Positions 13,966 to 21,429 of a stretch of 22,677 bases of DNA are shown here, piece after piece. The notes below the pieces were generated by a model. The model searched no databases. It saw only the letters and a list, made by a program, of their open reading frames with translations, and was not told the DNA's origin. Location: contig CAZCMS010000009.1 of the NCBI GenBank assembly GCA_964499935.1, positions 1 to 22,677 of the forward strand. The letters run 5' to 3'. The stretch is from CALBGR01 sp964499935 (GTDB taxonomy: Bacteria > Patescibacteriota > Saccharimonadia > Saccharimonadales > UBA4665). The first letter of the stretch is position 1, and every line of letters starts with the position of its first letter. Position numbers and translations under genes: made by a program.

Positions 13966-13985
13966 GCAAAATTTAAGAATTTTGC
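13966..13985. repeat. 8-bp inverted repeat between the MazG-like and 212-residue genes
   Basis: GCAAAATT / AATTTTGC with a 4-base loop. It may be an operator for the 13919 gene or a weak transcript end for the MazG-like gene. No T-run follows on the minus strand. Confidence 0.5.
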
Positions 13986-14004
13986 ACGGAGCCAATGATA
14001 GTAG

Positions 14005-14319
14005 CTATGACTTTTTGCGAGATTTGCTGAACTTCTGAGATTTTGCAACATTATCAATCAATATTTCATCAATATCTAAATCTGCAATGTCGGCTAACGC
14101 TACTATGTAGTACAGAGCATCTCCTAGCTTCTCGTGTAGCATGGCTTTGTCTTGATCAGTCAACACACCATCGTTGTCTCGAATAGACTTTTTGATCTGA
14201 TTCGCAATAATACCAGCCTCACCGTTTAAGCCAAGCATACGATGCGCCAGTGCAGCAGAAGACTTGTCTTTTATTGCAAGACTTTTTAACGCTTCGGTTT
14301 GATAATCTTTTAAATTCAA
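14005..14319 (-). CDS. MazG-like nucleotide pyrophosphohydrolase fold, degenerate metal site
   Basis: 104 residues with the MazG pattern: LNGEAG at 31-36, a helix pair, and LGDALYYIVALAD from 65. MazG enzymes hydrolyse non-canonical NTPs using the acidic quartet ExxE...ExxD. Here the first pair reads E34-A-G-I37 and the second K64-L-G-D67 (with E63 just before), so two of four ligands are replaced. The fold is clear; full catalysis is doubtful. TTG start at 14319 with AGGGG 6 bases upstream. The tail is strongly basic (KSQKFSKSRKKS), unusual for the family and possibly RNA-binding. Confidence 0.82.
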   Translation of the reverse strand: MNLKDYQTEALKSLAIKDKSSAALAHRMLGLNGEAGIIANQIKKSIRDNDGVLTDQDKAMLHEKLGDALYYIVALADIADLDIDEILIDNVAKSQKFSKSRKKS

Positions 14320-14389
14320 CGACTGCCCCTTATCCTTAATGTCTTACCCTATTCTACTATAGATATATGTATTAAAAGCGTGGAGATTA

Positions 14390-14860
14390 TTACTCAGCTG
14401 GAGCGTATCTACCAAGCACCTCATTTTGTCCATCGTTTGGCACCGACTCGTATGCTGTGGCGCCTTCTTGAGGCTCATCTGTAGCAGCCCCATCGACAAA
14501 TTCAACGCCTGCACCGCCTAAGCTAACTCCGGCTGCACTTCTGTACTCTTGGACTATACTATCTTCTTGACCCTTCGAAGCATCAGGGACAAAACAGCTT
14601 CCACCACCAGGCCATTCACTGGATTTTATAGTGATGCCTTCGCGCTTGCCACACATGTCATCGGTTACATCACCCTGGGCGATACCTTCAATGTTTACCT
14701 GCACATAACGCCCTTCGGGCACATATTGTGACTCGGTCACAATCGCACCTTGTGGTAATTTTATATCTTCGATTTCATTGTTCTGACCACAGCCAGACGC
14801 ACCTAACATAAGACCCAACGCCGTGCATGCTGCCGGTAATTTATTCATATTATTTCTCAT
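14390..14860 (-). CDS. Predicted lipoprotein
   Basis: 156 residues. Type II signal: short N-region (MRNNMNK), hydrophobic core, lipobox A-S-G-C24 (LMLGASGCGQ), so the mature protein would be lipid-anchored at Cys24 on the outer face of the membrane. The mature part is acidic and Gly-rich with two further Cys (in DDMCGKRE and GGSCFVPD) that could form a disulfide. Not a recognised family. GGAG 7 bases before the ATG; a structured element (14894-14943) lies in the leader region. Confidence 0.82.
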   Translation of the reverse strand: MRNNMNKLPAACTALGLMLGASGCGQNNEIEDIKLPQGAIVTESQYVPEGRYVQVNIEGIAQGDVTDDMCGKREGITIKSSEWPGGGSCFVPDASKGQEDSIVQEYRSAAGVSLGGAGVEFVDGAATDEPQEGATAYESVPNDGQNEVLGRYAPAE

Positions 14861-14893
14861 AACCTTACTCCAAATTTGATTAATTCTCTTTTA

Positions 14894-14943
14894 GTAAAGA
14901 CCCTCTAGTACAAATTGATCGCACGATCAGCGCGAGTCTTTAC
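14894..14943 (-). promoter_or_regulatory. Nested stem structure upstream of the lipoprotein gene
   Basis: Outer 8-bp stem GTAAAGAC/GTCTTTAC (14894-14901 with 14936-14943) encloses TGATCG/CGATCA (14916-14929). No T-run after it on the minus strand, so it could be a structured leader or the 3' RNA module of the upstream unit. It shows no clear sequence match to the 4491 and 5168 modules. Confidence 0.5.
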
Positions 14944-14969
14944 ATATTGCCCTAGCAGGGCGTTCCTCC

Positions 14970-15121
14970 TTAAATGTAGTTCTTGAACGTGTCAAGCCAC
15001 ACCTTATCGTGACCTGCCTGCTCCATAAGCCGTCTCGCCTCCTCGGGCCCATACTCCTCTAGAGTGTTATGTACATCTTGACATGCTCATCTGTCGCACG
15101 ATTTTCACGCCTGCGCTTCAC
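14970..15121 (-). pseudogene. Short gene broken by a single-base frameshift
   Basis: GTG at 15121 overlaps the stop of the preceding gene as GTGA. The first 20 codons (MKRRRENRATDEHVKMYITL) stop at TAG 15059-15061. Shifting one base back continues a charged helical sequence (EEYGPEEARRLMEQAGHD then KVWLDTFKNYI) to TAA at 14970. The whole span lacks exactly one base of being 51 codons. So this was, or is, a 50-residue gene translated with the membrane protein. The break is a recent mutation or a sequencing error. No slippery heptamer is seen, so programmed frameshifting is unlikely. Family not recognised. Confidence 0.65.
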
Positions 15122-15453
15122 AGTAGCCAGGCTATCGCCAACAGAACCATGTACGCAACCGAGAGGGGTATCACGATATAAAACAAGATCATGGCAGATG
15201 ACTCTGGAATATCGCGTACAGGCCTCCCATCCTTGATCACAAGATCGTGGCTAAATGCCCAGTCCATGAACACGACGAAAATAATCATCGTCACCACAAG
15301 CACGCAAAAGCCCGTATACCGCAGCGCCTTCTCCGGCTTTGCAGAAACATCAGCCCCAACCAGACGAACCAAAGAAACTACAACCGACACAAATCCCAGC
15401 CCAGCAAACGTGTAGCCGAACCAAGACAGGTACTGAAAGAACGAACCAAACAA
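15118..15453 (-). CDS. Small three-helix membrane protein, unit 3
   Basis: 111 residues, not recognised. Membrane segments at about 10-30, 45-67 and 86-110; a short loop (GADVSAKPEKALR) after the first and a polar loop between the last two (DLVIKDGRPVRDIPESS). TTG start at 15453 chosen for AGGAG 6 bases upstream (15460-15464) and a good promoter at 15496-15523. Like units 1 and 2 it is about 111-134 residues, three-helix, richer in G+C than neighbours (about 52-58% in two sampled lines), and its leader has ACGCGAGGAGAAAG, close to ACG...GAGGAGCAAAAG of unit 2. It is translationally coupled to a frameshifted ORF downstream. Confidence 0.82.
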   Translation of the reverse strand: MFGSFFQYLSWFGYTFAGLGFVSVVVSLVRLVGADVSAKPEKALRYTGFCVLVVTMIIFVVFMDWAFSHDLVIKDGRPVRDIPESSAMILFYIVIPLSVAYMVLLAIAWLL

Positions 15454-15495
15454 GACTTTCTCCTCGCGTTGAACATCGATTGTATGATTACGTAT

Positions 15496-15523
15496 ATTAT
15501 AGCATTTTTTGCTTAGTTTTCAA
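15496..15523 (-). promoter_or_regulatory. Promoter of unit 3
   Basis: Minus-strand TTGAAA, 16 bases, TATAAT, followed by ATACG as in the unit 1 promoter (TATAATATAC). It lies just after the hydrolase stop (15536). Confidence 0.75.
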
Positions 15524-15535
15524 GAATCGGACTCT

Positions 15536-16195
15536 CTACTCACTAACTGTTAGAATTTTTTTAAGGTTATCAATTAAAGCTAGCCGAAATTCGCCCGTGA
15601 AGTCATGGCTTGCAGGCATATCGATAATTTGCACACCATCAAGATAATTAAACTGAGTCTTGCCTAAAATCTCATCATTTGTTGCTCTAATAATTATCAG
15701 CTCGACCCTGTTGGCTAGCTGCATATATAGCTGCGGAATATCAATTGAAGATATGTTATCGATGTAGTCTTTGTGTACAAATGTTGTTGTGCAATCACGT
15801 CGTGGGATTGAAGAGCTGCCCGCGAGATCAATGCGCGCACCAGGCCTGTCAAATGTACGCATAAACGTTTCGATATTAAGCTCGGCTGGTGGCGCAAGAA
15901 AAATAACTCGCTCAACACCATCCAAATCGGTTAAGCTTGCAGTAATGCAACCCTGGGAGTGAGCAATTATTGTGTCTGAATTTCCAACTTCTTTGATCTT
16001 GTTATGTAAGGTGCTGGACTGTTTATCGAACGGCGCAACAGTAATGTTTCCATTAGAGTCTACTGTATTGTAGTCAAAGGTTATAAATGTATGATCGGAC
16101 ATGCCCTGAGCAATATCAGTAAACAACCCTCTGTCGTCTGCCCTTACCCCAAAGCCATGTGAACACACGATGCTACGCATACGCAGTTCTGCCAC
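15536..16195 (-). CDS. Alpha/beta hydrolase
   Basis: 219 residues, cytoplasmic. Signs of the fold: CSHGFGVRADDRG (oxyanion region, about 11-23), the nucleophile elbow IIAHSQG with Ser80, a late Asp in IIIRATNDEI, and His in MPASHDFTG. Substrate unknown; the small size and HSQG elbow fit an RBBP9/YdeN-like or esterase-type enzyme. GTG at 16195 overlaps the SRPBCC gene by 23 bases; ATG at 16180 is the alternative, overlapping its stop. It is the last gene of a three-gene run with the SRPBCC and PNPOx-like genes. Confidence 0.85.
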   Translation of the reverse strand: MAELRMRSIVCSHGFGVRADDRGLFTDIAQGMSDHTFITFDYNTVDSNGNITVAPFDKQSSTLHNKIKEVGNSDTIIAHSQGCITASLTDLDGVERVIFLAPPAELNIETFMRTFDRPGARIDLAGSSSIPRRDCTTTFVHKDYIDNISSIDIPQLYMQLANRVELIIIRATNDEILGKTQFNYLDGVQIIDMPASHDFTGEFRLALIDNLKKILTVSE

Positions 16196-16589
16196 GTTCC
16201 ATGATTTTCTTAATGTTATGAAGTTCGTCCTTCATCCATTTAAGCTGCTCGGCATATCTCTCATCACTTGCTGTAGAAACTTTGTAGTTACTCATCATAA
16301 TTTCACAACCATCGCCATTTGGCACCACCCTATACGGAATTAGACTTTTTTCACCACTACTTAATATACAAACGTGATCTAGTAGTAGCTTATCTTTATC
16401 GAATTTTGGAATTACACGCACATCGCCTTGAGGAGTATGAAAAATCCATTCTGTATCACTAATTTGTTCAATATTTTTTCCAAAATCGCTAAGCTGTTTC
16501 CAATTCGACAGATTCGAAACAAAATCATAAACCACTTCAGGTTTTGCGTTAATAGAAACGGATACTGTGTCGAACGTAAATAATGTCAT
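16173..16589 (-). CDS. SRPBCC (START/polyketide-cyclase-like) ligand-binding protein
   Basis: 138 residues with a helix-grip pattern: VSVSINAKPEVVYDFVSNLSNWKQ at the start, then antiparallel strands (TEWIFHTPQGDVRVIPKFD) and a long C-terminal helix (AEQLKWMKDELHNIKKIMERG). This fold binds hydrophobic ligands; the ligand is unknown. The ATG at 16589 begins 6 bases after the PNPOx-like stop (16596), so the two are co-translated; the end overlaps the hydrolase gene. Confidence 0.8.
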   Translation of the reverse strand: MTLFTFDTVSVSINAKPEVVYDFVSNLSNWKQLSDFGKNIEQISDTEWIFHTPQGDVRVIPKFDKDKLLLDHVCILSSGEKSLIPYRVVPNGDGCEIMMSNYKVSTASDERYAEQLKWMKDELHNIKKIMERGRTAYA

Positions 16590-16595
16590 ACTACA

Positions 16596-17048
16596 CTACT
16601 TCCATTTGAGGTGATATTTTTGAGCAGGCCGTGATTCGCGTGCATCAAAAAGATAAAAATCATCAACCGTTATTCTATAAAACTTACGTCCATCCTCCTG
16701 AAGTGAGTCTTCGATAATTTTAGTGTCTTTATCAAATCTATCTTTCGTTGCTATGTAAGCTGGGTGATTTTCGTCGACACCCTGAAGGAGTTCGGCTCGC
16801 CCTTCGAAATATACTCCCCTCGGCTCATCGTTCTTGCTATGCTGCTCTACTATATTTCCAGCCACACGTGCATTGATAGCAATTTCTTGGCTGTGCCTAC
16901 GCGATGACTTTGAGCGAAAGTAGATATTCAAATCCTCGTCATACGCAAAATGTACTTCGCAAATCCATGGCCTACCGTCGGCACACGTCGCTAAAGACAT
17001 ATGAATCACATTTGGTATATAATCTCGAATGATCTGTTCTATATTCAT
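16596..17048 (-). CDS. PNPOx-like flavin/F420-type split-barrel protein
   Basis: 150 residues. The pattern MSLATCADGRPWICEVHFAYDEDLNIYFRS, SQEIAINARVAGNI and GVYFEGRAELLQG is typical of the pyridoxamine-5'-phosphate-oxidase-like split barrel, which binds FMN, F420 or heme. The substrate is not given by sequence. Start ATG 17048, with AAGGA about 11 bases upstream. The 139-base spacer before it (17049-17187) holds no gene. Confidence 0.85.
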   Translation of the reverse strand: MNIEQIIRDYIPNVIHMSLATCADGRPWICEVHFAYDEDLNIYFRSKSSRRHSQEIAINARVAGNIVEQHSKNDEPRGVYFEGRAELLQGVDENHPAYIATKDRFDKDTKIIEDSLQEDGRKFYRITVDDFYLFDARESRPAQKYHLKWK

Positions 17049-17187
17049 ATCAATTACTATCCTTGATTACTTGTATTAATATTACCAGATATTTTAATTC
17101 AACATGTTCTGTCACCTACCAGCAATCCATACCTCGAGCGTATCGCACGTGACGATCTAAAACTACCACACAAGATTACATTACGCC

Positions 17188-18231
17188 TTATCTGGGAGAA
17201 AAACCCAGAATCTGTGGCACTTCTAGCACCGAAGATGGTAAACCTTCAGGTAATATATCAATGTGATATTCTGTGGGCGACACATCGTTTGCAGTATCTG
17301 GGTGGAATAATGAAGCTAGATATTGGTTCTGCACTCTACCGACACTGAGTTCAAATTGACCGCCACCATACATACCGATTCCCTGTTGGGCACATAGTTC
17401 ATATACCTTAAACAACTCTTCCAGGCTACCAAAACGTGAAGGTTTCACGTTTATGAACTTCGGCCTGTAGGGCATATTTAAAACATCCTCCACTATATGC
17501 AATGGGGCGTCCCAAGTAATTTTATTAGCATACGGATCAAGAATAGCTTTTGTTTCACTATTAACATCCGGGTCTTCAAACCATGCATTTGGGAATGTTT
17601 GTAATAGCTTTTTGTATAACTCAGGGTCAGTCTCTACATCGACAGGCGTACCTTTGTAAAAACCTTTTAAATCTAGGCTCTCGACTGCACCTGTTTCAGA
17701 CAATTGCTTGATCAGCTCATCCGACCAGTCATTTGTTGGGTCGAGCTTAAATTTTAAGTCTGGATATTGATTAAGTCTTGCCTGCAATAGATCAATCTTA
17801 CTTGGACTACCAAGCCGTTGTGATATTACAAAATGCACTGGCTTTGGCGTAATTTCAAGAAATTCAGCTAAATTTGTGCCAGCCTGCCTAAGCGCCAAGT
17901 CGAGCGCTGCACTTTCAAATGCCCACCGTCGATATCTTCGATACACCTCATCTTTTGGTTGATCTGAAAATAAGTTTAGCTCACTAATTCTTTCACAGAA
18001 CCCACCCAAGTTTCCGCTATATGCGAGATCTAAAGCTTTTCCGTTCTCCTGAAATTGAAGTTGATTATCAGTATCGTATGTTACATCTTCGCCTCTACCT
18101 GTTTGCCCTTGCCCACTTAAGGCAATTACAGTGGTGTGGCGATTGTTGCCACCAACTACTGTTAAATTATGTGGTTCCAGCTCAAAGCCTTCGATAACTA
18201 TAGGAAGTTTTGAGATTTTTTCATACATCAC
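17188..18231 (-). CDS. Enolase-superfamily (muconate-lactonising/OSBS-like) protein
   Basis: Start set at GTG 18231 because AGGAG lies 7 bases upstream (18239-18243); ATG 18228 is the next choice, and the longer frame to 18264 has no such site. About 347 residues, usual size. The barrel signs are FKLDPTNDW (second-strand Lys), LDLKG, WFEDPD, TWDAP and NVKPSR, ending with GMYGGGQFELSVG. These mark the metal-binding acidic positions and catalytic Lys of the mandelate-racemase/muconate-lactonising branch. The reaction is not decidable: dipeptide epimerase, o-succinylbenzoate synthase and others share this. A 6-bp stem TCTGGG/CCCAGA covers the stop codon. Confidence 0.82.
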   Translation of the reverse strand: MMYEKISKLPIVIEGFELEPHNLTVVGGNNRHTTVIALSGQGQTGRGEDVTYDTDNQLQFQENGKALDLAYSGNLGGFCERISELNLFSDQPKDEVYRRYRRWAFESAALDLALRQAGTNLAEFLEITPKPVHFVISQRLGSPSKIDLLQARLNQYPDLKFKLDPTNDWSDELIKQLSETGAVESLDLKGFYKGTPVDVETDPELYKKLLQTFPNAWFEDPDVNSETKAILDPYANKITWDAPLHIVEDVLNMPYRPKFINVKPSRFGSLEELFKVYELCAQQGIGMYGGGQFELSVGRVQNQYLASLFHPDTANDVSPTEYHIDILPEGLPSSVLEVPQILGFSPR

Positions 18232-18304
18232 GCCCATACTCCTAGCATAGCACGTTGACTTCACCCTCTTGGGAGGCTGAGTGGTCTCTCGCAGCCATAA
18301 GCGT

Positions 18305-18310
18305 TATACT
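18305..18310 (+). promoter_or_regulatory. -10 box of the SDR gene
   Basis: TATACT followed by AAAAAC and the ATG, 6 bases later. The antitoxin start shows nearly the same string (TTATGCTAAAAACATG). Predicts a leaderless mRNA. No convincing -35 is seen. Confidence 0.6.
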
Positions 18311-18316
18311 AAAAAC

Positions 18317-19135
18317 ATGAAAGTACAAAATAAAGTTATTGTTGTTACTGGTGCTGGCGGTGGCATAGGTAGTGCATTAGTATTAGAACTTTTGTCTCGG
18401 GGAGCAAAGGTTGCAGCGGTTGATTTAAAAGAAGAAAGTTTGCGTGAGTTAGCAGACAAAGCTAATGCAGGCGAAAATCTCACTATTCACGCTATAAATA
18501 TTACTGACAAAGAGTCAGTTCTGAGCCTCCCGGATGAAGTTATAAAGCAACACGGTGCGGTTGATGGAATAATTAACTGCGCTGGCATTATTCAACCTTT
18601 TGTCAGGATAAACGAACTTGAATACGAGACTATCGAACGAGTTATGAACGTCAATTTTTACGGTACGCTCTACATGACAAAAGCGTTTTCGCCAAAGCTC
18701 CTAGAGCGCAATGAAGCTCATATAGTTAACGTATCCAGTATGGGTGGGTTTTTGCCAGTACCTGGTCAAAGTGTGTATGGCGCCTCGAAGGCAGCCGTTA
18801 AGTTATTGACTGAAGGTTTATACGCCGAGCTCCTCGATACCCCTGTTAGGGTAACCGTGGTCTTCCCTGGCGCGACTAACACCAAAATTACCGAGAATTC
18901 CAATGTCAAAACTCCCGGCATGAATGATACATCCAGCGACAAAATATCCACTCGGATGCTCTCGCCACAAAAAGCAGCCTCTATAATTATTAAGGGAGTC
19001 GAGAAAAACAAGCCTCAGATCTTTACTGGCAGCGACTCAAAATCAATGAACAGACTATACAGACTTAATCCAGTTTTTGCCACAAAATTTATTGCCAAGC
19101 AGATGAAGTCACTCTTGGGTCAGAACACCCAATAA
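18317..19135 (+). CDS. Short-chain dehydrogenase/reductase
   Basis: Start set at ATG 18317 (MKVQNKVIVVTGAGGGIG); the upstream in-frame GTG at 18281 would lie before the -10 box. About 272 residues. Classical SDR signs: TGAGGGIG for the nucleotide, NCAG, catalytic Ser in VSSMGG, and YGASK (Tyr/Lys). NAD(P)(H) oxidation or reduction of a small alcohol/ketone, cytoplasmic. The substrate is unknown. The C-terminal MNRLYRLNPVFATKFIAKQ is a hydrophobic tail. It converges with the next gene, leaving 3 bases. Confidence 0.93.
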   Translation: MKVQNKVIVVTGAGGGIGSALVLELLSRGAKVAAVDLKEESLRELADKANAGENLTIHAINITDKESVLSLPDEVIKQHGAVDGIINCAGIIQPFVRINELEYETIERVMNVNFYGTLYMTKAFSPKLLERNEAHIVNVSSMGGFLPVPGQSVYGASKAAVKLLTEGLYAELLDTPVRVTVVFPGATNTKITENSNVKTPGMNDTSSDKISTRMLSPQKAASIIIKGVEKNKPQIFTGSDSKSMNRLYRLNPVFATKFIAKQMKSLLGQNTQ

Positions 19136-19138
19136 TAT

Positions 19139-19561
19139 CTATTGCTTTGGAATTGTGCCGTTTCGGATTGCCTGACGCACTGATAATTCAAGCGTGCGAG
19201 ATACCAACATCTCAAAACCAAGCATCACTGCAGCCACACCACGAGCTCTCTGTCTTTGCTGAGCAAGCTCAACATACCTGACGATATGCAGCCCACCGCG
19301 TGCTTCATCCAAGTCGCTATAATGCGTATTAATATCCGCTACTAAAACATCTTCAAATTCCCCAGGAGCCACTTCTTCAAGGCGTGGCTGACGACGATAT
19401 CCCTGGAATCTTTCATCATTCTGAGCAAGTTGTGCCAATAATTCAGTTCTATGTTGATCATCTCGCGCCAGCCCAAGGACACCAGTAGGCAGCTCCGACT
19501 CCATTGGAAGCGTCGGTAACGTGGGATCTTGAGATGGGTATTGTTCACCTGGTCTACTCAT
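19139..19561 (-). CDS. Unknown 140-residue protein
   Basis: Start placed at ATG 19561 (MSRPGEQYPSQ) because a perfect promoter (19572-19600) lies right before it; the longer frame to 19600 would lie inside that promoter. N-terminal part Pro/Ser-rich and disordered, then an acidic middle (RLEEVAPGEFEDVLVADIN) and a helical C-terminus (ELAQQRQRARGVAAVMLGFEMLVSRTLELSVRQAIRNG). Family not recognised. Confidence 0.75.
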   Translation of the reverse strand: MSRPGEQYPSQDPTLPTLPMESELPTGVLGLARDDQHRTELLAQLAQNDERFQGYRRQPRLEEVAPGEFEDVLVADINTHYSDLDEARGGLHIVRYVELAQQRQRARGVAAVMLGFEMLVSRTLELSVRQAIRNGTIPKQ

Positions 19562-19571
19562 ACTACTTAAA

Positions 19572-19600
19572 ATTATACATTGATTATTATTATTTGTCAA
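19572..19600 (-). promoter_or_regulatory. Perfect promoter, leaderless start
   Basis: Minus-strand TTGACA, 17 bases, TATAAT, ending 10 bases before the ATG. The leader would be about 3 bases. Confidence 0.85.
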
Positions 19601-19647
19601 TCATCATTTGAGGTACCTCATCTAGAGTAATCGCCCAAGGCTACTCC

Positions 19648-20016
19648 TCACAGAGTATCTCTGTGGTATTCAAGTGTTCTTTTTATGAGATCAATCGGAA
19701 ACGGTGTATCTAAATCAAACCGTATTGTTCCCCTACCTGTTATATACGGGGTGATTTCTTTTTTAAGTTCTACGTCATCAATGCTATCGAGTACCGCATG
19801 CAAACTAATATGTCCTTCGTAGGCAGCAAAAAATACTAACGCTCGTTTTTTTGGATCATTCTTATACGCAGGAATACTGTAGCTGATCGTTTCTAGGTAA
19901 CTAGGAAATACCGTGTGGATAATTGTACGTAATTCTTGCAAACGTTTTTGTGTCTCCACGGGAAATAGAGCAATGTATTCATCAACAGTTGCAACTTTGG
20001 GGCGATCTGGGTGCAT
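19648..20016 (-). CDS. DUF1801 (YdhG-like) protein
   Basis: 122 residues. The pattern TVDEYIALFPVETQKRLQELRTIIHTVFP, ISYSIPAYK, ALVFFAAYEGHISLHAV and GRGTIRFDLDTPFPIDLIKRTL is that of DUF1801, sometimes called an iron-chaperone (frataxin-like fold) family. Function uncertain. ATG 20016 follows the TACAAT box (20024-20029) by 7 bases with no Shine-Dalgarno, so it may be leaderless; its promoter overlaps the end of the doc gene. Confidence 0.85.
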   Translation of the reverse strand: MHPDRPKVATVDEYIALFPVETQKRLQELRTIIHTVFPSYLETISYSIPAYKNDPKKRALVFFAAYEGHISLHAVLDSIDDVELKKEITPYITGRGTIRFDLDTPFPIDLIKRTLEYHRDTL

Positions 20017-20023
20017 GCTTTTT

Positions 20024-20029
20024 ATTGTA
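20024..20029 (-). promoter_or_regulatory. -10 box of the DUF1801 gene
   Basis: TACAAT, 7 bases before the ATG (AAAAAGC between), located just after the doc stop. Confidence 0.5.
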
Positions 20030-20031
20030 CA

Positions 20032-20415
20032 CTAGGCCTGTGTAGTGTGATCATTAAGCCAACGTGTTATTGTAGCAACGTCCAAATGATCAACCGCAAC
20101 CTGTACTGCGAAATCTTCTAACTCTTTAGGTTTAGCCGTTAGGCGCACCCCGTTTCTCATCATAAATACTGCTGCAACGGTAATTCCTGTACGTTTATTA
20201 CCGTCAGCGAATGGATGATCTCCAACTATGTTACGTAAATACACTGCTGCCTTTTCAATGACTCCCACATATTGTTCTTCGCCAAAAATTTCTTGCTTTG
20301 GCGCCTCCACCACAGACTGTAGTCTATGCTCGTTACGCACACCATGAGAACCACCAAAATCCTGGATTATCTGAAAATGAAGTTTTAGTATATCTTCAAG
20401 CGTTAGGTGGCACAT
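20032..20415 (-). CDS. doc: Doc/Fic-family toxin of a toxin-antitoxin pair
   Basis: 127 residues with the Doc motif HPFADGNKRTG (about residues 66-76), plus the opening LTLEDILKLHFQIIQDFGG. Doc toxins phosphorylate EF-Tu and stop translation. Its ATG overlaps the antitoxin stop as TGATG, so expression is coupled and antitoxin first. All motif residues are present, so it is likely active. Confidence 0.92.
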   Translation of the reverse strand: MCHLTLEDILKLHFQIIQDFGGSHGVRNEHRLQSVVEAPKQEIFGEEQYVGVIEKAAVYLRNIVGDHPFADGNKRTGITVAAVFMMRNGVRLTAKPKELEDFAVQVAVDHLDVATITRWLNDHTTQA

Positions 20416-20633
20416 CAGCGATCTGCCAAGTTTTTAAGCGTTTCTCCATACTCCGCTTTAAACGCGCGATAATCTTGCATGATATCAGCATCGTGCGACT
20501 CTTCAAAACGCTCAAAGCTAATTTTTATTTGATCACCAGGCTTGATACCTGCGCGCTTTAACTCCTTGGCGGGTAGTGTTACGCCAGCACTTGTGCCGAT
20601 AGTGATTACTTTTTGAGTAGTCTTAATGGTCAT
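20415..20633 (-). CDS. AbrB/SpoVT-type antitoxin
   Basis: 72 residues from ATG 20633. The N-terminal TIKTTQKVITIGTSAGVTLPAKELKRAGIKPGDQIKI is a swapped-hairpin AbrB-type DNA-binding domain; the acidic C-terminus (ESHDADIMQDYRAFKAEY) should bind and block Doc. An upstream TTG (20654) is unlikely as it lies within the promoter. No Shine-Dalgarno; the promoter 20640-20668 predicts a leaderless transcript. Probable autoregulation through the AbrB domain. Confidence 0.85.
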   Translation of the reverse strand: MTIKTTQKVITIGTSAGVTLPAKELKRAGIKPGDQIKISFERFEESHDADIMQDYRAFKAEYGETLKNLADR

Positions 20634-20639
20634 GTTTTT

Positions 20640-20668
20640 AGCATAACATAACAAGCAAAATATTACAA
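20640..20668 (-). promoter_or_regulatory. Promoter of the toxin-antitoxin operon
   Basis: Minus-strand TTGTAA, 17 bases, TATGCT, 6 bases before the antitoxin ATG. Confidence 0.65.
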
Positions 20669-20683
20669 TATTATTATAATAAA

Positions 20684-20708
20684 TTATAGCAAGCCAGGGT
20701 TGCTGTAA
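20684..20708 (-). repeat. 9-bp inverted repeat upstream of the toxin-antitoxin promoter
   Basis: TTATAGCAA / TTGCTGTAA with a 7-base loop (one G-U pair). On the minus strand it is followed by TTTATTAT, so it may terminate the S51 peptidase transcript; alternatively it is an operator for the antitoxin. The rest of 20669-20773 shows no gene. Confidence 0.55.
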
Positions 20709-20773
20709 TCATCGTTTTTGCACGGACATCATCATGCAAGCGTTCGATATATAGTTGTGTGTTGCCAGCTCTA

Positions 20774-21361
20774 TTATAAGACAATAAATTTTTGTTCTGG
20801 GATTCGCAAGATCTCCGTTCTTCCTGATTTTAATAGTAGCTCATCTTCAATTTCTTTTGTGCGTTCGTCATCCAACCAAAATTTTTGCCCCTCAGAAGCC
20901 CTATGGTGCACAAACACCGTTATGGGTAAAGCTCCCAGGCCTCGCCCTACTTCTCTCGCCCCATGGCCGTAAAACCACTCCGAAACCATATTAGCACCAG
21001 CAGACGAACCAGATATTACTTTGCCTTCAAATAATTTCTTTACATCTGTGTCTTGTTTTTTGATGGCTTCGATCAGCTTATATGAGGTTCCTCCTGCAAA
21101 ATATAAAACATCGCTTTCTTGCGCCTGTTCGATGAAAGCCTCTTCGGTAGCCATTGTCAATGTGTATGATTCACCAGTATCAGCCCAGTCAAACATCTCA
21201 GCGTCTGTCTTAAACGATTCATCGTACGCGTCAAGTTCACGAGCAAAGTAAATCATTAATATTTTCGGATTTTTCAGTCCATGCAGCATTTCCTGAAAAT
21301 ATAACTTATTATCTTCAGTCTTAAGTTTAGTCGCACCACCATGAAGGATATATTTAGTCAT
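20774..21361 (-). CDS. Peptidase family S51-like (dipeptidase E/cyanophycinase fold) protein
   Basis: 195 residues. Signs: LYFAGGTSYKL, the nucleophile elbow GSSAGANM (Ser nucleophile), GLGALPITVFVHH and EGQKFWLDDERTKEI. The family cleaves dipeptides such as Asp-X or cyanophycin-like substrates. No signal peptide, so cytoplasmic. ATG 21361, GGA about 10 bases upstream; 68 bases after the glycyl-tRNA synthetase stop, so possibly the same transcript. Confidence 0.88.
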   Translation of the reverse strand: MTKYILHGGATKLKTEDNKLYFQEMLHGLKNPKILMIYFARELDAYDESFKTDAEMFDWADTGESYTLTMATEEAFIEQAQESDVLYFAGGTSYKLIEAIKKQDTDVKKLFEGKVISGSSAGANMVSEWFYGHGAREVGRGLGALPITVFVHHRASEGQKFWLDDERTKEIEDELLLKSGRTEILRIPEQKFIVL

Positions 21362-21429
21362 TTAATTTTTCCAGCGTCGTCTTCAGTAAAATCACAATTT
21401 AAATTCAACTCTGATATAGATTGTATACG

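Noticed and set aside
15050..15070. Programmed -1 frameshift in the short coupled gene
   Set aside because: The bases before the TAG (ATA ACA CTC) do not form a slippery heptamer and no stimulatory stem is evident.
18281..18316. Longer SDR N-terminus (12 extra codons from GTG)
   Set aside because: Those codons lie before the -10 box and the SDR fold starts at MKVQNK.
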